The position numbers were made by a program, and so were the translations under genes. A stretch of DNA of 64,000 nt from an uncultured Oscillospiraceae bacterium. Lineage in GTDB: Bacteria > Bacillota > Clostridia > Oscillospirales > Acutalibacteraceae. Location of the stretch: positions 62,001 to 126,000 of the forward strand of contig UQDO01000001.1 of assembly GCA_900539855.1 (NCBI GenBank). Direction: 5' to 3'. Below the pieces are notes generated by a model. The model made no database searches and was not told the DNA's origin. It saw only the letters and a program-made list of their open reading frames with translations. Every line of letters begins with the position of its first letter. Position 1 is the stretch's first letter. Shown here piece by piece: positions 44,236 to 54,498 of the stretch.

Positions 44236-45051
44236 TCAGTTTTTACTTTTTCTGTATGCGGAGGGCGTCACGCCGCACTTCTCCTTAAAGAGGTTTGAAA
44301 AGTAATGCTGATCAGAATATCCGAGCCGTTCGGAAATATCTCTTATACTGAGAGCGGTATCGGAAAGCAGCCTTTTTGCAACCGACAATTTACAGTCCAG
44401 CTGATAATCATACGGCGTTCTGCCATAGGACTCCCGAAACTTTTTAACAGTATAATCCTTTGACCTGTATATCATGGCGGCAAGTTCACCGTTGCCGATA
44501 ATTTTGTTGGGATTAGCGTCTATGTAGTTTTTTAAGGTTATCATTTCGTCAGTTCCCGATGTGTTTAACACGGTTGATCTTGAAATATTTATCACAAGCT
44601 CGTGCAGCTTTAAAAGCAATATCTCAAGCAAACGGTCGTGCGGCATTTTATTGCCTTCATTTTTAGAAATGTTGAAGATATCGCCAAACATATCCCCGAC
44701 CTTGCAGTCCTTTAAAAGGACAGTACTTCCCAAACCGTACTGTTCAAGTAACAAAGGAAACAGGTCTCCGTTAATATTGAAAAAAGTTTTTACCCAAGGA
44801 TCATCGCTGCTTGAATAGTATTCATGTTTATGATCTTTTCTCAATATATAAACGTCGCCTTCGGACGCTGAAAAACTGTTACCATCAAAAATGACCGTTC
44901 CGCTGCCCTTGTTTATATATTCAATAACGGTAATTGGCGCCTTTTCACGATATATTCTGTAACTGCCGTCGCAGTATGATATGCCCGACATTGCAAGTGA
45001 AAACGGTTTATCCTTTCCGGAAAATCCGAAAAGCCTGATATCCTCATACAT
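44236..45051 (-). CDS. AraC-family regulator of rhamnose use
   Basis: 271 residues. An N-terminal cupin domain (about 20-100, KGSGTVIFDGNSFSASEGDVYILRKDHKHEYY) and a C-terminal AraC double helix-turn-helix (about 170-271, IRDISERLGYSDQHYFSNLFKEKCGVTPSAYRK). It lies directly before rhaB on the same strand and is the likely rhamnose-responsive activator, like RhaS/RhaR in function though not in gene arrangement. Confidence 0.87.
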   Translation of the reverse strand: MYEDIRLFGFSGKDKPFSLAMSGISYCDGSYRIYREKAPITVIEYINKGSGTVIFDGNSFSASEGDVYILRKDHKHEYYSSSDDPWVKTFFNINGDLFPLLLEQYGLGSTVLLKDCKVGDMFGDIFNISKNEGNKMPHDRLLEILLLKLHELVINISRSTVLNTSGTDEMITLKNYIDANPNKIIGNGELAAMIYRSKDYTVKKFRESYGRTPYDYQLDCKLSVAKRLLSDTALSIRDISERLGYSDQHYFSNLFKEKCGVTPSAYRKSKN

Positions 45052-45179
45052 AAAATCACCACCGCTGTTATTATAAAGTATTTTAAGTATTTAATCAATA
45101 GCGTTAAATAATAGTAGAAATATTATTTCGAATGTAGTATAATGTTTTCGCACAAATATACTTCAAAGAAGGTCAATAT

Positions 45180-46547
45180 ATGAATATTATAGTCGTCGGC
45201 TGCGGCAAGATAGGCACAACACTTATCGAAAGCCTTGCAAATGAGGGACACGATGTTGTAGCCATAGACAACGATCAGTCGGTCATATCGGAAATAACCA
45301 ATATGTATGATGTCATCTGCGTTGTCGGAAACGGAACCGACTGCGACACGCTGTCGGAAGCAGGGATAGAAAAGGCTGACATGTTCATAGCTGTTACCGG
45401 CTCGGACGAGCTCAATATGCTCGACTGCTATATAGCCAGAAGCATGGGCGCCGGCCACACGATAGCCAGAATAAGGAATCCGGAATACAACGACAAAAGC
45501 CTTGATTTCCTCTGCAAACAGCTTGGGCTTTCGTTGTCAATAAACCCTGACCAGCTTACAGCACGCGAACTGTTTGACCTTTTAAAGCTGCCAGGAGCCG
45601 CAAAAATAGACTCATTTTCAGGCAGAAACTTTGAGATGATAGAATTAAAGCTGAAGGACGACTCAAGGCTGGACGGAATGAATCTGCAGGATCTCAGAAA
45701 GAAAATACAGACAAAGTTCCTTATATGCGCCGTACAGCGCGGTGATGAGGTATATATACCGGACGGTAACTTTGAACTGAAAAGCGGCGATAAAATCGGT
45801 GTTACCGCCTCCCCTGCAGAAATGCAGAAGTTTTTGAAAATTATAGGATTTTCAAGAAAACAGGCAAAAGATGTAATAATATTGGGTGCAAGCAGAACCG
45901 GGTTTTACCTTGCGAAAATGCTGCTAATGGCAGGAAACTCGGTCAAGATAATTGAGGTCGACCGCAACAGGTGCGACGAAATGAGCGACCTTCTGCACGA
46001 CGCAGTTGTAATAAACGGCGACGGCGCAAGGCAGGAGCTGCTGCTTGAAGAAGGTCTGCAGTCGGCAGATGCCTTTGTGGCACTTACGGGAATGGATGAA
46101 CAGAATATACTTCTTTCGTATTTCGCAACCTCGCAGAATGTTCCAAAGGTGGTCGCAAAGGTCAACCGCGACGAATTTTCACCGACAGCCGAACGCCTCG
46201 GTCTTGACTGCACGGTATCCCCGAGAAAAACAATAGCCAATATAATTGTCAGATACGCAAGAGGACTTGAGAATTCAATAGGCAGCAGCAAGGTTGAAAC
46301 GCTTTACAAGCTTATGGATGACAAGGCAGAAGCACTTGAATTCATAGTCAGTCAGGACAGCGACATTGTCGGTGTGCCGCTCAAAGAGCTGAAAACAAAG
46401 AAAAACACACTCGTCGCCGGAATAACACGCGGCAGAAAGACCGTGATTCCCTCCGGCAACGACATGATACTTAAGGGCGACCATGTAATTGTGCTTGCAG
46501 CCGGTCAGCGTGTAAACGATCTTACCGACATTTTAGAGCAGGCATGA
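45180..46547 (+). CDS. trkA: Trk potassium uptake regulator TrkA
   Basis: 455 residues, with the classical duplicated layout: RCK-N (1-120, IIVVGCGKIGTTLIESL), RCK-C, second RCK-N (about 230-345, VIILGASRTGFYLAKML) and a final RCK-C (VIPSGNDMILKGDHVIVLA). It binds NAD(H)/ATP and gates the TrkH pore from the cytoplasmic side. A GAAGG site and a TATAAT box (45138-45143) lie upstream. trkH follows after 10 bases. Confidence 0.94.
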   Translation: MNIIVVGCGKIGTTLIESLANEGHDVVAIDNDQSVISEITNMYDVICVVGNGTDCDTLSEAGIEKADMFIAVTGSDELNMLDCYIARSMGAGHTIARIRNPEYNDKSLDFLCKQLGLSLSINPDQLTARELFDLLKLPGAAKIDSFSGRNFEMIELKLKDDSRLDGMNLQDLRKKIQTKFLICAVQRGDEVYIPDGNFELKSGDKIGVTASPAEMQKFLKIIGFSRKQAKDVIILGASRTGFYLAKMLLMAGNSVKIIEVDRNRCDEMSDLLHDAVVINGDGARQELLLEEGLQSADAFVALTGMDEQNILLSYFATSQNVPKVVAKVNRDEFSPTAERLGLDCTVSPRKTIANIIVRYARGLENSIGSSKVETLYKLMDDKAEALEFIVSQDSDIVGVPLKELKTKKNTLVAGITRGRKTVIPSGNDMILKGDHVIVLAAGQRVNDLTDILEQA

Positions 46548-46557
46548 GGTGTGAAGT

Positions 46558-48006
46558 ATGAATAGAAAAATGGTGTTTTACACCACAGGAAAAATACTTA
46601 TTATCGAAGGTCTTTTGCTTTTACTTCCCCTCTTTGTATCGATAATATACGGAGAAAGCAGCTGGCTTTCCTTTGTTATAGCCATCACAGCAGCTTTCGC
46701 CGCAGGCACACTTCTGTCGCTTGTATCAAAGCCTAAAAGCACAGTAATATACGCCAAGGAAGGCTTTGCCATCGTAGCGCTTGCATGGATAGTAATGTCG
46801 CTGATAGGCGCACTGCCGTTTGTTATCAGCCGCGAAATACCGGATTTTGTTGACGCTTTTTTTGAAACAGTCAGCGGACTTACCACAACAGGCGCTTCGA
46901 TAGTGACCGATTACAGCGGTCTTTCACACGGCATAATGTTCTGGCGCAGCTTCACGCACTGGATAGGCGGAATGGGTGTGCTGGTCTTTATGATGGCTAT
47001 TGTTCCCAGCGTTACTGACCGTTCAATACACATAATCCGCGCCGAAATGCCGGGGCCTATTATCGGAAAATTAGTGCCGCGTGCCAAAGATACCGCAAAA
47101 ATACTCTATCTTATTTATATAGTTATGACCGCTGTCGAAATTGTGTTTTTGCTTGCAGGCGGCATGCCGCTTTTTGAAAGCGCAGTTTATTCATTCGGCA
47201 CAGCCGGCACCGGCGGACTTGCCGTAGGCTCAGCTGGAATATCCGCATACAGCCCTTATATACAGTGGGTTATATGCATATTCATGCTTCTGTTCGGCAT
47301 TAACTTCAACCTCTATTACCTTGTTCTCATAAAGCGGTTCCGTGCCGCAATAAAGAGCACCGAGTTGTGGTTCTATTTTACGATAGTTGCCGTCGCGTCG
47401 CTTATAATAGGTATAAACATATATCACATTTACGGCAACATTTCCGACACGATCCGCACATCGGTGTTTCAGGTGTCGTCTCTGATAACAACGACCGGCT
47501 ATTCCACAGCCAACTTCGATTTGTGGCCCGATCTTTCAAAGGGCGTAATATTTGCACTCCTCTTTATGGGCGGATGCGCCGGTTCGACAGCCGGCGGTTT
47601 AAAGCTGTCGCGCGTTATAATACTGCTCAAAATGATACGCGGCGAGATACGCCACCTTTTGCATCCAAGATCGGTCAATGCCATAAAATTTGAAGGCAAA
47701 GTAATAGACGATGAGACTAAAAGCAGCGTCTCAACCTACTTTATAATGTACTGCATGTGCATTGCCACAACATTTCTGCTGATATCATTTGAACCTTTCG
47801 GGTTTGAAACAAATCTGACCGCAGCCGCCACCTGCTTCAACAACGTGGGTCCGGGTCTTGCAGGAGTCGGACCGGCATCAAGCTTTGCTGCATATTCGGC
47901 ATTTTCTAAAATAGTTCTCGCCTTCTCAATGCTGCTTGGAAGACTTGAGGTATTCCCCGTTATCATTGCTATGACTCCGTCGACCTGGCGTGGAAAAAGT
48001 CTGTAA
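46558..48006 (+). CDS. trkH: Trk potassium channel subunit TrkH
   Basis: 482 residues, about ten membrane segments arranged as four pore repeats. Selectivity-filter loops can be seen at SGLTTTGASIVTDY, FGTAGTGGLAVGS, LITTTGYSTANFD and CFNNVGPGLAGVGP. It imports potassium with TrkA, which is encoded immediately upstream. Confidence 0.94.
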   Translation: MNRKMVFYTTGKILIIEGLLLLLPLFVSIIYGESSWLSFVIAITAAFAAGTLLSLVSKPKSTVIYAKEGFAIVALAWIVMSLIGALPFVISREIPDFVDAFFETVSGLTTTGASIVTDYSGLSHGIMFWRSFTHWIGGMGVLVFMMAIVPSVTDRSIHIIRAEMPGPIIGKLVPRAKDTAKILYLIYIVMTAVEIVFLLAGGMPLFESAVYSFGTAGTGGLAVGSAGISAYSPYIQWVICIFMLLFGINFNLYYLVLIKRFRAAIKSTELWFYFTIVAVASLIIGINIYHIYGNISDTIRTSVFQVSSLITTTGYSTANFDLWPDLSKGVIFALLFMGGCAGSTAGGLKLSRVIILLKMIRGEIRHLLHPRSVNAIKFEGKVIDDETKSSVSTYFIMYCMCIATTFLLISFEPFGFETNLTAAATCFNNVGPGLAGVGPASSFAAYSAFSKIVLAFSMLLGRLEVFPVIIAMTPSTWRGKSL

Positions 48007-48018
48007 TATTATATAGTT

Positions 48019-48066
48019 AAAAAGCACCGGAACAGTCTTTAATGACTCATTCCGGTGCTTTTTTTA
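48019..48066. terminator. Bidirectional terminator after trkH
   Basis: Stem AAAAGCACCGGAA / TTCCGGTGCTTTT with A and T runs on either side; it also serves the zinc-ribbon gene from the other direction. Confidence 0.85.
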
Positions 48067-48091
48067 GTTTAGGGTGATTGTGACCTGACTA

Positions 48092-49033
48092 TCAGCAGTC
48101 TTTCCAGTCTAACGGTGCCGAGACAGAATCGGGATCGGCCGACGTTTTATACCCTTCCGCGTCCTCAATATAAGATCCGGTAGAATAGCCCTCGGCATCA
48201 TGGTTATAAACATTATGAGTCTGTCCGCCTATCGATACTGTACCGCTTGGTCTATTGCTGCTGTACATATCGTCATTATAGGAACCGCCGCCATACATGC
48301 TTGCATGAGCTTTCTGCATGATCCGCCTATAGTCATCGGCAGAGAAGTGCACCTTTTTTCTGTCTTCGATAATCTCCAGTCTTAAATTGATCCTTTCGCA
48401 TATATTAGGGTAGACTTCCTTTGTATGCTCTGCTTTAAAGCCTCTTTTATTAAGTGCCGTCACGCGCTTTTTGAGCAACTGAAAATCATCATCCTTGTAT
48501 TTATCAAGCAGATACTTGTCTACTATAACGAACAATTCGCAGTCCGCATCGTTTCTGTCTGCGCCTATTTTTGCGTAGTGAAGCGCTTTATTATTATCAT
48601 CATCGGTATAATAATATGCCAATTCACGCAATGCCTCGATACAGTCGTTTTCCGCAGCGGCAATAAGCAAATTCAGATCATTTAGCTTTTGTGACATATC
48701 GAACAGATCTTTTCCCGGTATATTCTTTATAGCGGCAGCTTCAAATTTCCCGTTAAGCGCGGACCTAAGAACTATTCTTTCACCGCAGTATTCACAGTAC
48801 CCCTCCGGGAGCTTCTCGTGCAGAGATATCTTATTTCCGCAAACCGTACAGAAGCACTGCTTCATTTTTCCTCTTGCGGAATCAACATTTTCGGAAAAAC
48901 TTTGTCCTCTGAATCCGGTGCTGCCATTTGCCCTCTTTAACAGGTTTGCGGCAATAGTCTCTTTATTTTCATTGATTTTAGAAGCAAGCTCATTAAGCGC
49001 TGACGAAAGCCCACTATACGGATTGTTCTCCAT
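48092..49033 (-). CDS. Zinc-ribbon protein of unknown function, partner of the GLUG-repeat protein
   Basis: 313 residues. A helical N-terminus (1-50), a zinc ribbon with two CxxC pairs at about 60-86 (CFCTVCGNKISLHEKL, EGYCEYCGERI), a Sel1/TPR-like helical middle (LLIAAAENDCIEALRELAYYY, NKALHYAKIGADRNDADCELF) and a low-complexity Tyr/Gly/Ser tail. I know no family for the whole protein. It is 44 bases downstream of the interrupted TPR-GLUG gene, so the two probably formed one operon. Confidence 0.72.
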   Translation of the reverse strand: MENNPYSGLSSALNELASKINENKETIAANLLKRANGSTGFRGQSFSENVDSARGKMKQCFCTVCGNKISLHEKLPEGYCEYCGERIVLRSALNGKFEAAAIKNIPGKDLFDMSQKLNDLNLLIAAAENDCIEALRELAYYYTDDDNNKALHYAKIGADRNDADCELFVIVDKYLLDKYKDDDFQLLKKRVTALNKRGFKAEHTKEVYPNICERINLRLEIIEDRKKVHFSADDYRRIMQKAHASMYGGGSYNDDMYSSNRPSGTVSIGGQTHNVYNHDAEGYSTGSYIEDAEGYKTSADPDSVSAPLDWKDC

Positions 49034-49077
49034 GGCTATCCCTCCAGATAAAAGTTAAAATTTCAAAAGACTTATAT

Positions 49078-51828
49078 TTATTGCGGCGTGTATGGTTTTA
49101 GAGTCGGGAGTCTGCCGTCTTCAATATTCCATATTTCGTCGGACCACTTAAGTTTTTCAGTTATAAAGCTTCGGCTGAGAATTTCATTTCTGTCTCCGGC
49201 TACAGAATACTGTAAAAATTGTATTTTTGCAAATTTCGCATCATCTTTTTCGGCAAAATATACATCTCTTGTGCTGAGTGTTGAACCTGAGTAGTCACAG
49301 GCAAGCGTTTCATTTTTAGCAGCAGATGTATCAATTGTACCAACAGAAAACGAATATCTTACATTCACTGATTCCCAGCTCCAGCTATGTTTAAGTATGC
49401 AGCCGATCAAACCGCCGACATAATCGCAGGTCTCACCCGGCAGTATTGTAACAGAACCGCCAAAATAGCAGTTTTCAATATTTATGTAAGAATGATCAAT
49501 ATCAGGTTGTAATTCACAAATAAATCCACCAACAAAGTCAGTGGCTTCAGTGCACTGCTGCACTATATGCATATCGCTGTAGCAATTAAACAAGTCACCA
49601 TTCTCATAATTAGAAATAAAGCCCGACAGTCGCTGTCCGCCCTTGATGTCACCTGATGAATAACACCTCTTGATCGACGAAGAAGAAGAATTCCAAACAG
49701 AATCAGATTTGACGGTTCCGACAAATCCGCTGGCATCACCGTAACAATTGAGGCTGCCCGTAAAGCTGCAGCCTTCTATTTTACCGCCGTTGTTTGTTGA
49801 CCCGAAGCCGTTCCCGGATTTCGCCTTTATATCAGCATTGCTGACGGTGCATCCTGTTATATTGCCTTTATTTGTCACAAACATTCCGTTAAATACATTG
49901 CACTCGCCACTGATATTTGTGACACTGCACTGAGAGACAGTTTTATTGTTAGTCTCGGATATTCCGCTGAAGCTGACCCCAGGGCTGCCAAGCAGCACAC
50001 CTGACACCGTCACATTTTTAATGATACCGTTATTTTCTTTGACTATAAATAAGCTTTCTGCGGACGACGGCGAAACAAAGCAAAGATCAGATACCGTCCC
50101 TTTGTTGTTTTTTATAAAGCCGTCCTTCGGCAGCACAACATTACTGATCACATGACCGTTGCCTATCAGCTCGCCTTTAAATTTTCCGATCCCTTTAAAC
50201 TCGCTGTTTTCAAGATCCAGATCGGCTTCAAGCGAAAATGTGCATGCAGGCGCATTGCTTATAAATTCAAATTCGCTGGTGTCGGTTATCGTAACAGTTC
50301 CCATTTTCTTTGGAAAGCTAATGTAGGAATAGATAAAAGTCACAACTGCAGCAGGAATAACCATTATCGATACGATCTTCGAAAGCTTAACAAATATTCT
50401 GTAGCCCAACGGGACCGAATATTTGGCTTTGACCGAAACGGACTTTGCCGTTATCTTTGTAATGATCACCTGCAGTATCAAAACGCCTAAAATAATGCCC
50501 AGAATGATAAAATAGGTCCGCGTGATGGGATGTGCAAGTATGTCGGTCGTCGGTACGATAGTATATTCCAGCAATTTGTAGATAAAAAAATTTGACAACA
50601 ATGCGGCAACTGCAAATGCAAGTGCTATAAGGCCCTTTTTATGGGACTGCTTTTTGCCGGTCTTATTTTCTGCTTTTACCTTTTCGTTTATCTTAGCAAT
50701 TCGGTCGTTTATTGTTTCGGTGTTATTTGTCTTTTGCTCAAGCAGTGTGCCTTTATACTTATCAAAGCTTTCTTTGAAAGCGGCGGCTTCATCCGGCGAG
50801 GCGTACTCAAAGGCCTTTTCGGCATAAGGCGTTACATCGGCAAGAATGGCATCATAAAGCGCGTCTGATGCTGCAAGCTGGCTTTTTTGCGTATCTATAA
50901 CGGTCTCTGCATCATCGCTGTTATAATCTTCCTTTGCCTTAGTCATAGACGAGCAGTATTTTGAGTCGTCAATACAATCCTTAAGACCGCTCGAAAAGTT
51001 ATTTGTCGCCTTTAAAACATATTGCCAGTAGTATTTTGCTGTTTTCGGAGAGACGGCGACTATGTATGCGATCTCCTCTTTTGCGGCGTTTTTATTCATG
51101 ACAGCATTTTTATAAAACGCGTCTCTTTTTGATATATATTCATCCTTCGCTTCAAGGGTGGTAGCCGCATGATAGCAGAACTCGACCTTTTTATACTTGT
51201 CTACACCGTTTACACCTGAAGCCAATATCTTCTCCGCCAGAAAAATATATCTGTCAGGGACGGACGATGTGTGTCCGTCCAGACCGATGTACTGCCGGAG
51301 CTCACCCAGGACGGGATCTGCCCAGCAGACAATACGATCGTTTGGATAATCAAACGGTGATGAGGTTATTTCATCAAAAAGTTCTTTCATGTATTTGCAG
51401 TACTGCTCTGCAGCGAGATGTTTAAGCGACACTATAAGTTCATTTTCGATATGCGACACATAAGAACAGTATTTATCATAAAGGCGCAGCGAAAGCTTCG
51501 GCGACAGGACCTTTTCGCTTAATTCGCCTAACAGCAGTTTGTTTTCTTCCTCAAAGATCTTTTTGTCCGACGGACATGACGAATAATGCGACTCCCATTT
51601 GCGGGCTAAAAAGCTGTTCTTACCTATGACATTTTCCAACACTTTTTTATGACATGAAAGCATCACAAGATCGGCATCTTCAAGCCATTCTTCTTTCTGC
51701 TTGGGCGCGGCATACTCGCATGCCGCATTAAAATAGCGGTCACCGTTTATCGGGACCGAAAGCCTCATATAAAGCTCAGATGTTTCTGTGCACTGGCGGT
51801 CTGCAAGCAAAAGTCCCCAAAAAGCCTT
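49078..51828 (-). pseudogene. TPR-transmembrane-GLUG protein, main (C-terminal) fragment cut off by the mobile element
   Basis: The open frame runs from the element junction to its stop. The first possible start is a TTG (51810), but the reading frame continues upstream through KAFWGL to the junction, where a stop in the element follows. Content: helical repeats in the first 380 residues, two membrane segments (LIALAFAVAALLSNFFIY; FIILGIILGVLILQVII) plus a third (IVSIMVIPAAVVTFIYSYI), then an extracytoplasmic beta-helix of GLUG-type repeats (GIIKNVTVSGVLLG, GMFVTNKGNITGCTVSNA, GKIEGCSFTGSLNCYGDASG). Its 47-codon N-terminus and promoter lie at 59677-59819 beyond the insertion, so full-length protein should not be made. 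Confidence 0.85.
51818..51828. repeat. Left flanking repeat (attL-like) of the inserted element
   Basis: CAAAAAGCCTT, repeated exactly at 59677-59687. It is part of the interrupted gene's codons for Lys-Ala-Phe. Confidence 0.88.
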
Positions 51829-51933
51829 CTGTTAGTGTTCATAGGGACATTTTCTGACAGTATGTAGGTGTGGTAACGGCGGATGGCGGTTAGTCATCCG
51901 CCGTTACTGCGTTTATCCCGCATTGTGCGGTGT

Positions 51934-53622
51934 TTATGCGGGGAGCAGTTCTGGTTGTGCTACGGTCACTGTTACGATCTGCGGTTGTTGCTGTTCGGCT
52001 TCTGCCGCCTCGTCGTGATCCCATTCTCCGATGTCACGGTAAACGATACGAATTTTCTGAGCCGAGTGCCGCGAGTGCTTCACAGCACGTTCTCCGACCT
52101 CGATCCGGGATATGAACAGGCGCACGATCTGAGGCGTCAGCTCGTCAATGGTCCTGTACCGTTTTGCCTTCTCGATGAACGCTTCCACATTGGCGGCCGA
52201 CGCTTTCAGCTTTTCCAGCCGTTCTTCCTTCTGCGGGATCGCCTTGTCCAGCTCCCTCTGCTCGGCGTTGTAGTCGGCGGAGAGAAGACGGAACTGCTCG
52301 TTGGTTACGCGGCCGAGCACATTGTCCTCGTACAGCCGCTTGAACAGGGCGGTCAGCTCGTTCCTGCGCCTGCGCATGGTGTCAAGCTCCTTTTGCAGCG
52401 TGTTGATCTCCTGCCGAAGCTGCGCCGTGTTTTTGCGGTTGATGTACTCCGCAAACTGCCGCTCCTTTTGGCGGGCGAAGTGTGTCACCCGCCGCAGATC
52501 GTCCAGTACGACGGCGTACAGCTCCTCCTCCCGGATGTGGTGGGGCGTGCATTCGCTCCTGCCGCGCTTGCCGTAGGTGTAGCACTTGAAGTTGTAGTCG
52601 GACTTTTTCATGCTGCTTGCCCGGTGCAGCACCATCGACCGTTTGCAGTCGGCGCAGTAGGCAAGTCCCGAAAAGAGATTCGGCTCGTCCATGTGCTTCG
52701 GCGTGCGTTTTTTGTGCGTGCGTACCTCCTGCACGATATCCCATTGCTCTTTCTTGATCAGCGCGGGGTGCGTGTTCTCCACAACGGCGCATTCGCTTTC
52801 GGGGCGGTGCACCGTCGTTTTGTTCTTGTAGGATATCGTTGTGGTGCGCAGTCCTACGGTGTGTCCGAGGTAGACCTTGTTGTCAAGGATTCCCGTGACG
52901 GTGCTGCTGCTCCACGCATAGGGGCGGGTGAGATCCAGCTTGGCATGGCTCTTTTCGTGATTTCGGTAATAATAATTGCTTGGTGTCAGCACCTTTTCCT
53001 CTCGGAGAATCCGGGCGATCTGATTGGGACCTTTGCCGGAGGCGCACAGAGAGAAGATCTTTTGTACCACCGCCGCGGCTTCGTCGTCGGGGACGAGTTC
53101 CTTGCTCTCTCTGTCCGCCTTTTTGTAGCCGTAGGGAGGTCGACCGCCGAGCCGCTCTCCCCGTTCTGCCTGCAGCTTCTTCACCGCACGAACCTTCTTG
53201 CTGGAATCCTTTGCGTGAAGCTCGTTTGCCCAGTTGCGTATCGGACTGAAATCGTTGCTCCCCTCGACCAGTGAATCGACACCGTCGTTGACCGCTATGA
53301 ACCGCACGCCCATGTTCGGGAAGAACAGCTCAAGGTAATATCCCACCTGCAGATACTCTCTGCCGAGGCGGCTGAGATCCTTGACGATGAGCGTTTCCAC
53401 CTCGCCGCGTTTGATCATTTCCTCGATCTGTTTCCATGAGGGGCGCTCGAAGTTTGTTCCCGTATAGCCGTCGTCCGCCAGGAACAGAACATTTTCAAAG
53501 CCGTTGTCAAGGGCGTACTTTTCAAGCATGAGCCTCTGATTGGTAACGCTGTTGGATTCGACGGCCTTTCCGTCGTCCTGACTTAATCTGCCGTATAGTA
53601 TCGTGTATTTTTGGCTTGTCAT
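51934..53622 (-). CDS. Large serine recombinase (TndX/TnpX-like)
   Basis: 562 residues. The resolvase catalytic domain (1-150) has nucleophile Ser14 in YGRLSQDD, ADDGYTGTNFERPSW and IVKDLSRLGREYLQVGYYLE. A recombinase domain follows (GGRPPYGYKKAD, SSSTVTGILDNKVYLG) with a zinc ribbon (SGLAYCADCKRSMVL, FKCYTYGKRGRSEC), a long coiled coil (about 390-480) and a DUF4368-type tail. It catalyses excision and insertion between short attachment sites. It sits 105 bp from the left junction, as expected for the element's own integrase. Confidence 0.93.
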   Translation of the reverse strand: MTSQKYTILYGRLSQDDGKAVESNSVTNQRLMLEKYALDNGFENVLFLADDGYTGTNFERPSWKQIEEMIKRGEVETLIVKDLSRLGREYLQVGYYLELFFPNMGVRFIAVNDGVDSLVEGSNDFSPIRNWANELHAKDSSKKVRAVKKLQAERGERLGGRPPYGYKKADRESKELVPDDEAAAVVQKIFSLCASGKGPNQIARILREEKVLTPSNYYYRNHEKSHAKLDLTRPYAWSSSTVTGILDNKVYLGHTVGLRTTTISYKNKTTVHRPESECAVVENTHPALIKKEQWDIVQEVRTHKKRTPKHMDEPNLFSGLAYCADCKRSMVLHRASSMKKSDYNFKCYTYGKRGRSECTPHHIREEELYAVVLDDLRRVTHFARQKERQFAEYINRKNTAQLRQEINTLQKELDTMRRRRNELTALFKRLYEDNVLGRVTNEQFRLLSADYNAEQRELDKAIPQKEERLEKLKASAANVEAFIEKAKRYRTIDELTPQIVRLFISRIEVGERAVKHSRHSAQKIRIVYRDIGEWDHDEAAEAEQQQPQIVTVTVAQPELLPA

Positions 53623-53714
53623 TTTTGCATCCTCCTTTTATGCAGGGCAAGCCGATACGGTATCACACAGTATACCGTATCGCCTGCCGAAAGTCTATCC
53701 GAAACCGAAAAGTT

Positions 53715-53996
53715 TCAGAAACTTTTTGCATCCCTTCCGAGGTCTTCGTCTATGAGAGACAGCATTTTGTCCGTAGCTGTGGCTTTGGCGTCAGAGAGGA
53801 ATACGGAGGAGATAATAAACCGCTTTCCCTTTATCAGCATTTCACGCTCACGGACGCGGGAGTCTCCCTCGTGCATGCAGACCGTATCACGGAAGAGAGT
53901 GAGCGCCGCGCCGCTGTCGTATTTTTTAACCACGGCATTCTCCGGTCTGTAGCTGCCGAGGATCCCCGTTTCAAGATATTCTTTGTAATCGTTCAT
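53715..53996 (-). CDS. Small element-borne protein of unknown function
   Basis: 93 residues with an AAAGGAA site before the ATG. The sequence is charged and soluble (MNDYKEYLETGILGSYRPE, MLIKGKRFIISSVFLSDAKATATDKM). The position next to the recombinase suggests a directionality factor or accessory gene, but no helix-turn-helix is evident and the function is unknown. Confidence 0.65.
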   Translation of the reverse strand: MNDYKEYLETGILGSYRPENAVVKKYDSGAALTLFRDTVCMHEGDSRVREREMLIKGKRFIISSVFLSDAKATATDKMLSLIDEDLGRDAKSF

Positions 53997-54073
53997 TGTA
54001 TTCCTTTCCGCCGTAAGGCTGTTCGTATTTTCACATTCCGCCCATCACGGGACCGGACTTTTCCTGTAAATCC

Positions 54074-54215
54074 GCAACCCCTAAATATGCGAGAGATTTA
54101 TTTGTGCAACCCCTAAATTGCCGTTTTATTCTTAGACTGCAAAAGCCGTACAAAGCCTCTTGCGGTCGGCGTTGCCGTCCGCTGTAACCCGCCGAGGGAT
54201 TGCCGTGCAACCCCT
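54074..54215. repeat. Short direct repeats in the 54.0-54.5 kb gap
   Basis: GCAACCCCTAAAT occurs at 54074-54086 and 54106-54118, and its core GCAACCCCT again at 54207-54215, within a CCGAGGG/CCCTCGG hairpin. The rest of the 500-base gap between the small gene and the ATPase is G+C-rich, with no frame I can support. Confidence 0.5.
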
Positions 54216-54498
54216 CGGCTTTCTCCTGCTTATTTTCGTACCGTGTGCCGATTCTCGCGAAACAGGACGCAAACCGCACAAAGGAACTTGAATCCTGCGA
54301 GTCTTGTAGAAGAAGAGCTTCACGGCAGAAAAAGGTCCGCACACGCCGCCACAGGCGCCGTATTCCGCTCTTGTGCGCGGCGGTCGGGGTTGTATGCCCG
54401 ATTCCGCTGTTGTCGGCACACGGGGCGTTTTTTGGGTATTGTCGGCAGAGAAAAGAACAATGCAACATTGCAAGTGGATCGGCGGGGGCTGCAGTGTT

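Noticed and set aside
51810..51812. TTG start for an intact 910-residue GLUG protein
   Set aside because: The frame continues upstream to the element junction and joins in frame to the N-terminus at 59819, so the TTG is an internal leucine codon.
51883..53274. A 463-codon open frame opposite the serine recombinase
   Set aside because: It mirrors the recombinase codons in G+C-rich DNA, has no ribosome site and no recognisable domain.
54031..54473. Overlapping frames in the G+C-rich gap of the element
   Set aside because: Arg/Cys-rich sequences in several frames at once, without ribosome sites or family likeness; treated as non-coding.
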